Origin: Clostridiales bacterium
Lineage (GTDB): Bacteria; Bacillota; Clostridia; Lachnospirales; Cellulosilyticaceae
Assembly (NCBI GenBank): GCA_019418225.1
Contig: DYCF01000004.1
Span: forward strand, 1-64,000
Reading direction: 5' to 3'
Length of the DNA stretch: 64,000 nucleotides
Positions 1-8,878 of the stretch are shown here, in pieces. Positions within the stretch are counted from its first letter, which is position 1. Every line of letters starts with the position of its first letter. The notes under the pieces were generated by a model. It searched no databases and was not told the origin of the DNA. It worked only from the letters and a program-made list of their open reading frames with translations. A program made the translations under genes and the position numbers.

Positions 1-12
1 TTCTTACAATAT

Positions 13-52
13 AAAAAGCATGAAAAATATTTTAATACTTTTCATGCTTTTT
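13..52. terminator. Rho-independent terminator hairpin
   Basis: A 14-bp perfect stem (AAAAAGCATGAAAA with its complement) around a short A/T loop. T-runs on both sides mean it could work in either direction. It lies just past the 3' end of the minus-strand esterase gene and could also end transcription coming from the left of the window. Confidence 0.7.
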
Positions 53-81
53 ATCTATTTCTACCTATTAACTTAACTATA

Positions 82-133
82 GATTTCACAGTTATAAATT
101 TTAGTTATTCATAATTTTTAGTACTGTGAAATC
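82..133. repeat. Inverted repeat downstream of the esterase gene
   Basis: Perfect 11-bp arms, GATTTCACAGT and its complement, separated by about 30 A/T-rich bases. The right arm ends 12 bases before the esterase stop codon. It probably forms a 3' RNA stem ahead of the terminator at 13-52. No U-run follows the stem directly, so I do not call it a terminator. Confidence 0.45.
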
Positions 134-145
134 ATTGAGAGAAAC

Positions 146-1564
146 CTATTTAAAAATACGTTGACAGAAGTGATATAGTCCATTATTCCAAACTTCAAAA
201 TTATGATCTCCACCCATAGTGTACCAGAAATGGTCCACACCATTTTTAGCAAGTGTTTCATGATAATAAGTTGGTACATTTCCTACAACACTATCTGCAT
301 TACCATTACAGATTAAGATCATCTTAGGTACTGTCGTACCTTGTGGAATCGTAAATTGATCTTCTGTAAATTGACCTACATAATTTAAATTATAATCTGG
401 TAATAACCCTGGTGCTGGTGAAAAAGCGCCAATATAACCAAAGGTATCACGCATAGAAAATCCAATAAATAAAGATTCACGACCACCCATAGATAAGCCT
501 GCAATAGCTGTATTTTCTGTTCCTGTCTTTATAGAATATTTCTGTTTAATAAAAGGCATTAAATCATTTTGAAGGTCATTAATAAAATTATCAAATGCTG
601 CAATATTTTCTGCTGTTAAAGGATTAGAAGGTGACGCATCATTTGCAGCTGCGCGTACATTTGGCATAACCACAATCATTTCACTTGCCTCACCACTTGC
701 AATTAAGTTCCCAATAATTTTATCACAACCACCATATAACCATTCGTCTTCCGTGCCGCCTATACCATGTAATAAATAAAGTACAGGATATTTCTTATCT
801 GGTGAATAATGCGCTGGTATAATCACATTACAATTCCTCATTTTACCAGTTGTTGTTGAATAATAACTTACCTTTTGAAGTGTACCATATGTTGTTCCTG
901 CTATATTGCTTGCAAAATTATTTGGTACATCATAAGGATTAATGGGTGTCTCATAAATACTGCCTCCCGGTACCACTTCTGTTGGTGGTACTTCTGGCTC
1001 TTGTGTTGGTGGCGTAACTGGTGAAGTTGTTGAACTTTCAATATTCCCATCATATCGTACAACTATACCTATCTCTGCAAAATCACTTATTGCTGACCAA
1101 TCACTATTTGCAAAGCGTGTTGTAATCGTCACACTACCTGCACCTGCATATAATTTATTCGTATCCTCTAATTGTACTAAAAAATAATAACCTGTACTAT
1201 CTTTTTCAATGGACATATTCACTTCATTTGTTAAATCTTTATACCAAGGTGCTATATTAAGCTGTACTGCTGCATTATCACACCACATGTGCATTGCCTT
1301 TTCATCTGACTTCGTAAAATAATACCGTATTTCTAACTTAGATAAATCAATAGGCTCCTTATCTGTCTTAATTGTATACGTCTGATTAATACTTCCACTT
1401 GTAATCGTTTCAACCGATACATCCACACCTACTGTAGTTGTATTTACTTGAGTGGCTTCTCCTATAGTATAATCTTCTATTTGTGCTGCCAAAATATTTC
1501 CCCCTAAACTTGCACTTGCAATCAACATACTTATCATTATACTTATGTACTTTTTTGATTTCAT
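146..1564 (-). CDS. Secreted CE1-type carbohydrate esterase with N-terminal CBM3-like domain
   Basis: Probably an exported esterase (feruloyl or acetyl-xylan esterase type, esterase-D superfamily) that removes ester side groups from plant polysaccharide. The chosen ATG follows a GGGGGGAAGC ribosome site and opens a signal peptide ending near AA-AQ at about residue 28. Residues about 35-180 resemble a family 3 carbohydrate-binding module (IRYYFT, MWCDNAA, FANSDWS). A Pro/Thr/Glu-rich linker follows. The C-terminal alpha/beta-hydrolase has the oxyanion stretch LLHGIGG, the nucleophile elbow GLSMGG (Ser358) and a C-terminal GGDHNF with the likely catalytic His. Transcription is monocistronic; the next gene upstream is a small membrane ORF. 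The exact ester substrate cannot be read from the sequence. Confidence 0.85.
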   Translation of the reverse strand: MKSKKYISIMISMLIASASLGGNILAAQIEDYTIGEATQVNTTTVGVDVSVETITSGSINQTYTIKTDKEPIDLSKLEIRYYFTKSDEKAMHMWCDNAAVQLNIAPWYKDLTNEVNMSIEKDSTGYYFLVQLEDTNKLYAGAGSVTITTRFANSDWSAISDFAEIGIVVRYDGNIESSTTSPVTPPTQEPEVPPTEVVPGGSIYETPINPYDVPNNFASNIAGTTYGTLQKVSYYSTTTGKMRNCNVIIPAHYSPDKKYPVLYLLHGIGGTEDEWLYGGCDKIIGNLIASGEASEMIVVMPNVRAAANDASPSNPLTAENIAAFDNFINDLQNDLMPFIKQKYSIKTGTENTAIAGLSMGGRESLFIGFSMRDTFGYIGAFSPAPGLLPDYNLNYVGQFTEDQFTIPQGTTVPKMILICNGNADSVVGNVPTYYHETLAKNGVDHFWYTMGGDHNFEVWNNGLYHFCQRIFK

Positions 1565-1733
1565 TCTGCTTCCCCCCATTTAATTTTTCAGCTTTGCATC
1601 ACTTATGTAATCTTATACTACCATTTTAATATCATTCTATTTTTTATCAAGAACCTTATCCCCTCATGCTATATTTCATGATATATAATGTAGTTTTTTC
1701 TAAATTACTTGAGATTAATTTAAACATTTTTGT

Positions 1734-1841
1734 CTATAGGCTTTCTTTTTTAAGTTCATCTCTTTTTCTTTCAATCACACATTCTAAGGTTTGCTGATAA
1801 TATTGTGCCATATCACCGGTTCCCTCTATAAGTTTAATCAT
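1734..1841 (-). CDS. Possible 35-aa peptide coupled to the small membrane protein
   Basis: An ATG-started 35-codon ORF whose start overlaps the stop of the preceding 64-aa ORF by 8 bases, an arrangement usual in translational coupling. The product is charged and helical-looking, starting MIKLIEGTGDM and ending in a Lys/Glu-rich stretch. I do not recognise it. Short length and lack of homology evidence make it uncertain; it could be chance or the decayed tail of a longer gene. Confidence 0.25.
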   Translation of the reverse strand: MIKLIEGTGDMAQYYQQTLECVIERKRDELKKESL

Positions 1842-2028
1842 GTACTTGCTCCTCAATCTTTTCTTTCTTGATTGTATCCTTAATGTGTACACTATTTACT
1901 ATTACAACTAAAGATAATTTAGCAAGCTGGAACCAATTTGTACCATTTTCCCATATGCTTAAAATTGCTAACAGTATTACGATGACTAGTGGTACTCTTA
2001 ATATCCCTAATACAATCTTTCGTTTCAT
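1834..2028 (-). CDS. Small hypothetical membrane protein (64 aa)
   Basis: A 64-residue ORF preceded by GGTTGGGGGAAA, a plausible ribosome site. After a basic start (MKRK) come two hydrophobic stretches (about residues 5-24 and 36-48), then a highly charged tail rich in Lys and Glu. This suggests a small inner-membrane protein with a cytosolic tail. It is isolated between the esterase and the importer operon. I do not recognise the family; the overlapping plus-strand ORF lacks a ribosome site and looks like its shadow. Confidence 0.45.
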   Translation of the reverse strand: MKRKIVLGILRVPLVIVILLAILSIWENGTNWFQLAKLSLVVIVNSVHIKDTIKKEKIEEQVHD

Positions 2029-2154
2029 TTTCCCCCAACCTCCAAAATATATTATCTCCCTATATGTATTTAAATTATAGCATCATAGAAATAAATCAGT
2101 AACTAAGTTATCAAAATCATCAATTTATTCTGTACTCGTTGCTGCTTTTCATAA

Positions 2155-2197
2155 GTAAAGGCGTAAGAAATATTTAAAATATTTCTTACGCCTTTAC
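2155..2197. terminator. Near-perfect hairpin, copy 1 of a recurring family
   Basis: A 21-bp perfect stem (core GGCGTAAGAAATATTT) with a one-base centre. It lies about 35 bases past the stop of the minus-strand substrate-binding protein gene, so it probably ends that operon. The same stem, with a compensated base-pair change, recurs at 30069, 31963 and 33703. Confidence 0.65.
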
Positions 2198-2230
2198 ACC
2201 TATATTTTAATCACTATGCCATAAACCATC

Positions 2231-3238
2231 TTATTTTGTTACGTTTTCTGCAAATGTTGTATTTACTAAGATTGTATAGGCTGGGCGATTATTTAGTTCT
2301 CCTGCCATTTCCATAACATCCATAAGATGATTTAAGCTTTCTTCCTTTAATAAAGGTTCACTACACCAAGTATCATTATCTTTATAACGCTGAATAACAG
2401 TCACAAGATCTTCACCACTTATTTCTTTAAATTGAGGTGCAATAATTTGTGCAATTTCTTCTGCTGAATGAGTTGCTACATATTGTTCGCCTTTATAAAT
2501 AGCCTTGGTAAACTTCTGAAGTGTCTCTGGATTGTCTTTCATGTAGCTAGCTAATGCAGAATAGGCTGTATAAGGTATTTCTCCTGATACTTGCCCCATC
2601 GATGCAATGATATAGCCATCACCAGACTGCTGGATTTGCGTAGCTGTAGGTTCAAATAAGGTCACAAAATCCCCTTCGCCTCCTGTAAAGGCGCCACCCA
2701 TAGCTGCAAATTGAATGTCTGTTCTTACATTTGTCTGACCACTTGCTAAATCTTCTCCTAATGTAAGCCCTTGTGTCTTTAAAACATATTCTAATGTCAT
2801 TTCAGGCATACCGCCTTTACGTCCACCAATAATTGTCTTGCCTTTTAACATATCAAATGTAAAATCCTCAATAGGCTCTCGGCTCAGCAAGAAATTACCA
2901 TCTCGCTTTGTAACCTGTGCAAAATTTACTGCATAATCTTTGCTACCTTGATTATACACATAAATAGTTGCTTCAGGGCCCATAAAGCCAATCTGTGCTT
3001 CATCGGAAAGGAGCGCTGCCATCGTTTTATCTGCCCCCTGAGTTAAAAGTAAATCCACATCCAATCCTTCTTCCTCAAAGTATCCTGCTTCAAGTGCTAC
3101 ATATTGAGGTGCATAAAAAACGGAATGTGTTACCTCTGCTACGGTTACTTTGGTCAAACCATCGTTACTGCAGCCACTAAGCAAAATACCTAATGTCAAA
3201 GGTATTACAAGAAGTAAACTTAGAAGCCCTTTTCTCAT
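2231..3238 (-). CDS. ABC importer substrate-binding lipoprotein (NMT1/SsuA-like)
   Basis: Extracellular binding component of the importer encoded by the next two genes upstream. The ATG at 3238 follows GAGGTGGTCTTT. A lipoprotein signal with lipobox LLSGC (lipidated Cys near residue 23) anchors it to the outer face of the membrane. The mature part matches the NMT1/THI5/SsuA periplasmic-binding fold: YAPQYVALEAGYFEEEGLDV at the N-terminus, typical of nitrate, sulfonate, taurine or thiamine-precursor binders, then a hinge region with KGKTIIGGRKGGMPE. Length (335 aa) is normal. The ligand cannot be read; a pyrimidine, sulfonate or related small organic is most likely. A hairpin terminator follows. 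Confidence 0.85.
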   Translation of the reverse strand: MRKGLLSLLLVIPLTLGILLSGCSNDGLTKVTVAEVTHSVFYAPQYVALEAGYFEEEGLDVDLLLTQGADKTMAALLSDEAQIGFMGPEATIYVYNQGSKDYAVNFAQVTKRDGNFLLSREPIEDFTFDMLKGKTIIGGRKGGMPEMTLEYVLKTQGLTLGEDLASGQTNVRTDIQFAAMGGAFTGGEGDFVTLFEPTATQIQQSGDGYIIASMGQVSGEIPYTAYSALASYMKDNPETLQKFTKAIYKGEQYVATHSAEEIAQIIAPQFKEISGEDLVTVIQRYKDNDTWCSEPLLKEESLNHLMDVMEMAGELNNRPAYTILVNTTFAENVTK

Positions 3239-3289
3239 AAAGACCACCTCATTTAATAATCTATATAATTATTCTACTCAGGACAAATT

Positions 3290-4141
3290 TTATTTAGACA
3301 CTCTTTTTTTAGTAATCCACTTTTCAAATACATTAACAATAGCATACATCGCAAAAGCACAAACTGCTAAAACGACTACCCCCATCATAACTAAGTCCAG
3401 CCTAAATACCTGACCACCATAAACAATCAAATAACCTAAACCATTACGTGAAACAATGAACTCACCTACAATAACACCAACCCAAGAAAGTCCTATATTA
3501 ATCTTGATAATATTAACTAGGTTCCCTACATTAGCTGGTAAAATCAGTTTAGTGAGTATTTGCCATCTGGTCGCACCAAAGCTTTGAAGCATTTTTATCT
3601 TTTCTTCATCCATATTGATGAAATAGTTATATGCAGATAAAATAGTCGTGACAATAGAAATTGTTACGGCTGTCAATACAATACCACCAATGCCTGCACC
3701 TGCCCATACAATTAAAATAGGGGCAAGAGCCGTCTTAGGCAGTGCATTTAATACAACTAAGGTAGGTGACATGATTTTTGCCACCGTTTCTGACCACCAT
3801 AAAATGATGGCGATGATGACACCTAATACTGTACCAATTGTAAAGCCTAATATGGTTTCCCAAACAGACGTTGCAATATGTCTAAATAAACTACCATCAG
3901 CTACATAATTTTTAAATAATACCCAAATAGCACTAGGGCTACTAAATAAAAATGTATTAAGCACACCTAATCTGGCCAAAACTTCCCATAAGCCAATAAA
4001 TCCTATCAATAAGCTAATCTGCCAAATCAAAATTTTTCTTTTCTTTTGCTTTTTGCACTTCAGGTAGCTCATGTAACTCTCACTACATTCTATGCTACAT
4101 TTATTTTTACATGTTTTGCAGTTCAACTTAAACATTAACAT
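3290..4141 (-). CDS. ABC importer permease (SsuC/TauC-like) with Cys-rich N-terminal tail
   Basis: Inner-membrane permease of the NMT1-type importer. The core is a standard BPD_transp_1 permease with six predicted membrane helices and an EAA loop (LQSFGATRWQILTKLILP) that docks on the ATPase. The ribosome site GGAAGGAGC allows ATG at 4141 or 4135; either overlaps the 3' end of the ATPase gene, indicating translational coupling. The N-terminal 20-30 residues are unusual: five cysteines in CKTCKNKCSIEC and a sixth soon after, before the first helix. Ordinary members start close to that helix. The tail may bind metal or be a poorly conserved extension; a downstream start would remove most of it. 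Confidence 0.83.
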   Translation of the reverse strand: MLMFKLNCKTCKNKCSIECSESYMSYLKCKKQKKRKILIWQISLLIGFIGLWEVLARLGVLNTFLFSSPSAIWVLFKNYVADGSLFRHIATSVWETILGFTIGTVLGVIIAIILWWSETVAKIMSPTLVVLNALPKTALAPILIVWAGAGIGGIVLTAVTISIVTTILSAYNYFINMDEEKIKMLQSFGATRWQILTKLILPANVGNLVNIIKINIGLSWVGVIVGEFIVSRNGLGYLIVYGGQVFRLDLVMMGVVVLAVCAFAMYAIVNVFEKWITKKRVSK

Positions 4142-4874
4142 CAAGCTCCTTCCACAGTATATCAAAATAATCCTTAAACTCTGGTGCCTTTCTGCTGCTT
4201 AGTGGTGTTCTTTCACCCTCCACCGTTAACTTAATCCTATAAGTATCTTTGATTGTAGCTGGTCTTTTGGAAAGTACACAGACTTCATCTGCCATACTAA
4301 TAACCTCTGAAATATCATGACTCACTAAAATAGCTTCCTTATGCTCATTTTTCAAGATTTTATAAATATCATCACTTACCATAAGCCTCGTCTGATAATC
4401 CAGAGCTGAAAAAGGTTCATCTAAAAGTAATATATCTGGATTGGTTGCAAGGGTACGAATGAGTGCCGCTCTCTGACGCATCCCACCTGATAACTCCCTT
4501 GGAAAATTATTTCGGAACTCCCATAATCCATAAGTTTTTAGTAACCTTTCTACCTTTTCTTTACTTTCTGTGGTTAGTTTCCTTTGAATTTCTAATCCAA
4601 TAGTCACATTATCCATAATCGTACGCCACTCGAGTAAATGATCATGCTGAAACATATAACCTATTTGTCCATTGATTTTTACTTCTCCTGATGTAGGCTT
4701 TAGCAAATTAGAAAGGATATTTAAAATAGTAGATTTGCCACTACCAGAGGGTCCTAAAATTGCTAGAATTTCTCCTTTTTTTAATCTCAAATTAATATCC
4801 TTTAAAACAAGTAACTCACCTTGATCTGTATAAAAACTTTTATCTATATGAATAAGCTGAATACGACTCTCCAT
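4128..4874 (-). CDS. ABC importer ATP-binding protein (SsuB/TauB-like)
   Basis: ATPase that drives the importer encoded with the permease and binding lipoprotein. It carries Walker A (GPSGSGKST), Q-loop (YMFQHDHL), signature LSGGMRQRAALIR, Walker B with catalytic Glu (ILLLDEPFSALD) and the H-loop (LVSHDISE). The DEPFSALD and MRQR forms fit the nitrate/sulfonate/taurine class. The ATG at 4874 is chosen because GGAGGTGGGGG lies directly upstream; an ATG 24 bases earlier has no such site. First gene of a three-gene minus-strand operon. No riboswitch was recognised in the roughly 180 bases between it and the divergent ferritin-like gene. Confidence 0.88.
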   Translation of the reverse strand: MESRIQLIHIDKSFYTDQGELLVLKDINLRLKKGEILAILGPSGSGKSTILNILSNLLKPTSGEVKINGQIGYMFQHDHLLEWRTIMDNVTIGLEIQRKLTTESKEKVERLLKTYGLWEFRNNFPRELSGGMRQRAALIRTLATNPDILLLDEPFSALDYQTRLMVSDDIYKILKNEHKEAILVSHDISEVISMADEVCVLSKRPATIKDTYRIKLTVEGERTPLSSRKAPEFKDYFDILWKELDVNV

Positions 4875-5056
4875 TCCCCCACCTCCTTTATTTACCAACC
4901 ATAGTAAATTATTCTTCCTATAATTATGATATTAAAAGAGTAAAGACAAAGTGCTTGTTAAAGTTCTAATTTCTTGTCATTATCTAGTCACGCCCTTAGT
5001 ATTTTATGAATAGAATAAAATCAGATGGACATCAATTAAAAGGGGGGAAAACATAA

Positions 5057-6295
5057 ATGAATCCATTCTTAGAAGAATCTTGTCTAGTCGAGAAGTTTTT
5101 TGATAACTGGCGAGCAATTTATCCTAAAGCTTATAACAAATATGAGGTAGACCCTTATACAAGGGCGCGTATTATCTTAATGAATGGCACTGAAATTGAA
5201 TCTATTTTCTTTTCACACCAGTTTGCAAGAAACTGTGCTAACAATGACTTAAGACGTGAAATTGCTATTTTAAGACGTTTAGACCAGCAACAACAAAAAG
5301 TACTTAGTATACTTAAACCCACTGATGAAACTATCTTGGAACATACGATAGGTTATGAACAACTTGCCGTCGACTTAACAGCTGAACTCGCCCAACGCGA
5401 ACCCAATGGTTATGTAAAAATGGCTTTAGATTTCGCCTTATTAGAGGATTTTGATCATCTCTATCGCTACTCTGACCTAGCCTATTTAGAATATGGCGAA
5501 AAAATGGAGTATTTAGTAGGTCATTATACTGAAATTATGCCAGGTAGACCTACTATTGCACATCATCGCTTCCCTACAGATAATATTAGATATTGTACTA
5601 ATTTTGATAAAGCTTGCCCTATTACTAAATTAAACATAGCGATTATTACTGCTGCCGAACAACAAACTATGAACTATTATTTAAACGTTCAAAATCTATA
5701 TTGCTCTGACTTAGGTCGAAACCTTTATCAAGAAATTGCTTCTGTTGAAGAAGAACATGTTAGTCACTACGAAAGCCTTTTAGACCCAAGTCTCACTTGG
5801 CTTGAAAATCTGCTCTCTCATAAATATAACGAATGCTATTTATACTATTCTTGCTACTGTAATGAAACAGATTCCTATATCAAAAAAATCTGGAAATATC
5901 ATTATCAACAAGAAGTTGCACAATTACAACGTGTTAGTAAACTTTTAGAAAAATATGAAGGTAAGTGTTGGAAAGATGTTATTTCTAATGGTGATTTTCC
6001 TCAATTATTAAAACTTCATTCTAATAAAGAATATATTCGTAAGGTTCAAAAACACACAGTACAACTTACTTCTAAAGATGAAGAATATATCGATGTAGCA
6101 AAACTTTCTTGTGATGATGTTTTCTTTAAAATGCAAGGTATGCTTAATGAGCCTAAATGTCAAGTGCCAAGCCACATGATTATTGAAAAACTTATTGATA
6201 AAAAAGGCAAAGACTATCGTTATCAAGATGCACCACATCCAACAAAAGAACTTCGTAATCGTACAGAAGATAACACCTATGTTGGACGCTCCTAG
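5057..6295 (+). CDS. Large ferritin-like-fold protein (412 aa)
   Basis: Unknown function. Residues about 95-240 can be read as a four-helix bundle with carboxylate/His ligands in ferritin-like order: a Glu in IGYEQLA, an acidic-His helix (LLEDFDHLYR), a Glu in AEQQTMNYY and a clear ExxH in ASVEEEHVSHY. That would make a di-iron or related metal site. The C-terminal 170 residues are Tyr/Lys/Glu-rich with several Cys. A strong GGGGGG ribosome site precedes the ATG. It stands alone, divergent from the importer operon and followed by a bidirectional terminator. It is much longer than rubrerythrin or CotJC (about 190 aa). Oxidative-stress or spore-related roles are guesses. Confidence 0.6.
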   Translation: MNPFLEESCLVEKFFDNWRAIYPKAYNKYEVDPYTRARIILMNGTEIESIFFSHQFARNCANNDLRREIAILRRLDQQQQKVLSILKPTDETILEHTIGYEQLAVDLTAELAQREPNGYVKMALDFALLEDFDHLYRYSDLAYLEYGEKMEYLVGHYTEIMPGRPTIAHHRFPTDNIRYCTNFDKACPITKLNIAIITAAEQQTMNYYLNVQNLYCSDLGRNLYQEIASVEEEHVSHYESLLDPSLTWLENLLSHKYNECYLYYSCYCNETDSYIKKIWKYHYQQEVAQLQRVSKLLEKYEGKCWKDVISNGDFPQLLKLHSNKEYIRKVQKHTVQLTSKDEEYIDVAKLSCDDVFFKMQGMLNEPKCQVPSHMIIEKLIDKKGKDYRYQDAPHPTKELRNRTEDNTYVGRS

Positions 6296-6300
6296 AGCTT

Positions 6301-6344
6301 ATAAAAGGAAGGAGATGACCTTTTATGCCATCTCCTTCTTTTAT
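6301..6344. terminator. Bidirectional terminator
   Basis: A stem of about 16 bp (ATAAAAGGAAGGAGATG with its near-complement) around an 11-base loop, A-rich on one side and T-rich on the other. It sits between the convergent ferritin-like and DedA genes and probably serves both. Confidence 0.8.
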
Positions 6345-6353
6345 AATGCTTTG

Positions 6354-6845
6354 TTATGATATGATATATCCTACGTAAATTAAGATAAAATTCCAAATAA
6401 AAATTCCCAAGGTAGAAAAGATTAAAAAAACATCAAACCGCACTTTAAAAGTTCCTGCAAGTAAAGAAATAATTGTTCTTACACCTGGTATCAAGCGCCC
6501 TATCATACATATGCCATTGCCATATTTATTACTGAGCATTTGTGCCTTGTTGAGTGATTTTCTCATACTTTTAAACTTATTATAAAGCCAACGATAAACT
6601 TTATTACCTAAGCATCTTACAATCATGTAATACGTAATATTTCCTAATAGACTTCCTAGAACAGTAAGCGTTACTATAAGCATTAAAGATAAGCTACTAC
6701 TTGCACTAAACATCCCTATTGTGGGTAAAAGAACAAGTGCTGGAATTCCCGTTAAATTAAGCCCCTCTAAATACATAATTATAAACACAAGGATAAGACC
6801 ATATTCATTAAAATAGCTAATAATTTGTTGCTGATTAATAGTCAT
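6354..6845 (-). CDS. DedA-family membrane protein
   Basis: Polytopic membrane protein of the DedA/VTT (SNARE-associated) family, whose members act as lipid flippases or in membrane homeostasis. The signature GRLIPGVRTIISLLAG is present, with re-entrant and transmembrane stretches before and after it. At 163 aa it is shorter than typical DedA proteins (about 200 aa), mainly at the C-terminus, which ends straight after the last helix. The AGGAGG before the ATG is unusually close (one base), so expression may be low or the start may differ slightly. No operon partner; family assignment is firm, the substrate unknown. Confidence 0.8.
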   Translation of the reverse strand: MTINQQQIISYFNEYGLILVFIIMYLEGLNLTGIPALVLLPTIGMFSASSSLSLMLIVTLTVLGSLLGNITYYMIVRCLGNKVYRWLYNKFKSMRKSLNKAQMLSNKYGNGICMIGRLIPGVRTIISLLAGTFKVRFDVFLIFSTLGIFIWNFILIYVGYIIS

Positions 6846-6975
6846 GCCTCCTTGTCTTATATTAACATACTTTCTTTTATTATCTCCTAAAATACTATTT
6901 CTTATTAATGCATATATTTAAATCTATATTTCTCCTTTTTTCTCTATTATGATAAATTCTATTCCTGTATCATGA

Positions 6976-6997
6976 CATTAAGCTTGCATTAAGCTTC
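6976..6997 (+). promoter_or_regulatory. Tandem 11-bp direct repeat, OmpR/PhoP-type box
   Basis: CATTAAGCTTG is followed immediately by CATTAAGCTTC. Two direct repeats spaced one helical turn apart are the usual binding pattern for OmpR/PhoB-family response regulators. A TATACT -10 candidate lies two bases downstream, so the repeat covers the -35 position of the beta-helix lipoprotein gene, as in activator-dependent promoters. No regulator gene is adjacent. Confidence 0.45.
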
Positions 6998-7045
6998 CTA
7001 TACTATTGTATATTTATCAGTAAGTTACGAAAGGAAGTGCAATAA

Positions 7046-8752
7046 ATGAATTTTAAAAAAATAGCACCTGTTTTAGCACTATTAATGAGCACAAGTATTT
7101 TAGGAGGCTGTCAGTCTTCTTCAACAAATAATAATAAAGAAAATACCACCGTACAAGTCCAAGTGCAAGAACAAGTTTATACAGTTCAAGTGGAAAGTAT
7201 TGAAGGACAAACAATTACGGCTACCCAAGGCGAGTTAACACAAAGTGGCCCACCAGCTCTTCCCGAAGGTGAGTCTATGAATAATAATACACCTCCTACA
7301 TTACCTGAGGACCAACCTACAACTGATGGTAATACACCTCCTGCATTACCTGAAGGTGATCAAGGTGCAGGTGGTATAAGCTTTGGTGCATCGGGTTCAT
7401 CTATTCATTTCTCAGTAGATGATAGTACTCAAATTACAATTGAAATGCTCCAGGGCACGCAAGAAGGAACGCTTGATAATATTGGGGTCAATGATGTCTT
7501 GGAAGTTACTTTAAATGAAAATAATATTGCTACAAGTATTATTGTGAAAAACCTTAGTAATACTGGTGGCTTTGGTGGTAGTCATGAAGTTACTCAGGGC
7601 ACCTATGCCAACATAATTGATACAGACAGTGAGCTAACAGGCAATACTTATACCTCTACTGGCGATGATGAAAATGCCCTTAGAGTTAATGGTGTAACAG
7701 CTTCATTAACTAATATCACTATCAATAAATTACAAGGTGAATCCTCAAACACAGAAAATGGTGATTTCTATGGTCAAAATGCCGGATTTCTTGCTACAGA
7801 TGGTGCCAATGTCACTATAAAGAATGCAACAGTTACTACTTCTGTTACAAACGGAAATGGTATCTTTAGCTATGGAGATGCTACTTCTGTAAAGATTTCA
7901 GATAGTACAATTCAAACTTCCGGCTCTAACTCTGGTGGAATTCAAACAACAGGTGGTGCCACTATGGAAGCTAGCAACCTACAAGTTGAAACACAAGGCA
8001 ATTCAGCAGCTGCTATCCGTAGTGATAGAGGCGGCGGAACAGTTAACGTTTCTGGTGGCAGCTATACAACAAATGGTACAGGCAGTCCTGCTATTTATAG
8101 TACAGCAGATATTTCTGTTTCTAATGCTACATTAACAGCCCATAACTCTGAAGCCCTCGTCATCGAAGGTAAAAATTCTATTACGCTTGAAAACTGTGAT
8201 GTTACAGGTAATATGGATGGTAGCCATTTAGATGACTCTGAAAATCTTCACAATATCATGATTTATCAAAGTATGTCTGGTGATGCTGCTATTGGACATT
8301 CTACATTTTCAGCTACAGGTGGTACAATTACAGCCAAACAAGGGGATATGATTTATGTTACCAATACAACTTGTAGCATTACACTTAATAATGTAAAACT
8401 TATGCTTGCTAATGATATGCTCCTTAATGTAACAGGCAATAGTTCTTCAAAGGGATGGGGAACACAAGGCAGCAATGGCGGTGATTGTAACTTTGACGTA
8501 GTCAATCAAACACTTGAAGGAAAAATCCGTGTAGATGATATTTCTTCTTTAAATATGAGCTTAGGTGAAAATTCTACTTTTACAGGTTCTATCAATGAAG
8601 AAAACAGCACTGGCTCAGTAAAATTAACTCTAGATGCTACTAGTAAATGGACTTTAACAGGTGATTCTTACCTCAGTGAATTTGAGGGTGACTTGTCTCA
8701 TGTTACTACAAATGGCTTTAAACTTTATGTCAATGGTCAAATTGTAAAGTAA
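7046..8752 (+). CDS. Beta-helix-like surface lipoprotein with Pro-rich repeats
   Basis: A 568-residue exported lipoprotein: signal peptide with lipobox LGGC (Cys near residue 22), then a Gln/Val-rich stalk. The motif PPxLPE[GD] occurs three times between about residues 72 and 110. The remainder is Asn/Thr/Ser/Gly-rich with short repeating beta segments (NGVTASLTNITI, DGANVTIKNATV, SGGSYTTNG), as in right-handed parallel beta-helices or the carbohydrate-binding DUF4353-type domain. Probable cell-surface adhesin or glycan-binding protein; no catalytic motif seen. Ribosome site AAGGAAGTGC. The upstream tandem repeat suggests control by a two-component system. Confidence 0.65.
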   Translation: MNFKKIAPVLALLMSTSILGGCQSSSTNNNKENTTVQVQVQEQVYTVQVESIEGQTITATQGELTQSGPPALPEGESMNNNTPPTLPEDQPTTDGNTPPALPEGDQGAGGISFGASGSSIHFSVDDSTQITIEMLQGTQEGTLDNIGVNDVLEVTLNENNIATSIIVKNLSNTGGFGGSHEVTQGTYANIIDTDSELTGNTYTSTGDDENALRVNGVTASLTNITINKLQGESSNTENGDFYGQNAGFLATDGANVTIKNATVTTSVTNGNGIFSYGDATSVKISDSTIQTSGSNSGGIQTTGGATMEASNLQVETQGNSAAAIRSDRGGGTVNVSGGSYTTNGTGSPAIYSTADISVSNATLTAHNSEALVIEGKNSITLENCDVTGNMDGSHLDDSENLHNIMIYQSMSGDAAIGHSTFSATGGTITAKQGDMIYVTNTTCSITLNNVKLMLANDMLLNVTGNSSSKGWGTQGSNGGDCNFDVVNQTLEGKIRVDDISSLNMSLGENSTFTGSINEENSTGSVKLTLDATSKWTLTGDSYLSEFEGDLSHVTTNGFKLYVNGQIVK

Positions 8753-8797
8753 ACACCCACTGCACTTTATAGTACTGTTCTAAGTTTTAAAACAACA

Positions 8798-8856
8798 CTA
8801 ACAGAAGCTATCCTAAAACAATAAATAGTTTTGGGATAGCTTCTGTTAGCACTTTT
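8798..8856. terminator. Bidirectional terminator
   Basis: A 22-bp stem with one G-U pair (CTAACAGAAGCTATCC and complement) around an AT loop, followed by TTTTT on the plus strand. It lies between the convergent beta-helix lipoprotein and msrAB genes. Confidence 0.8.
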
Positions 8857-8878
8857 TCATCTTCTAATACTTTATAAT

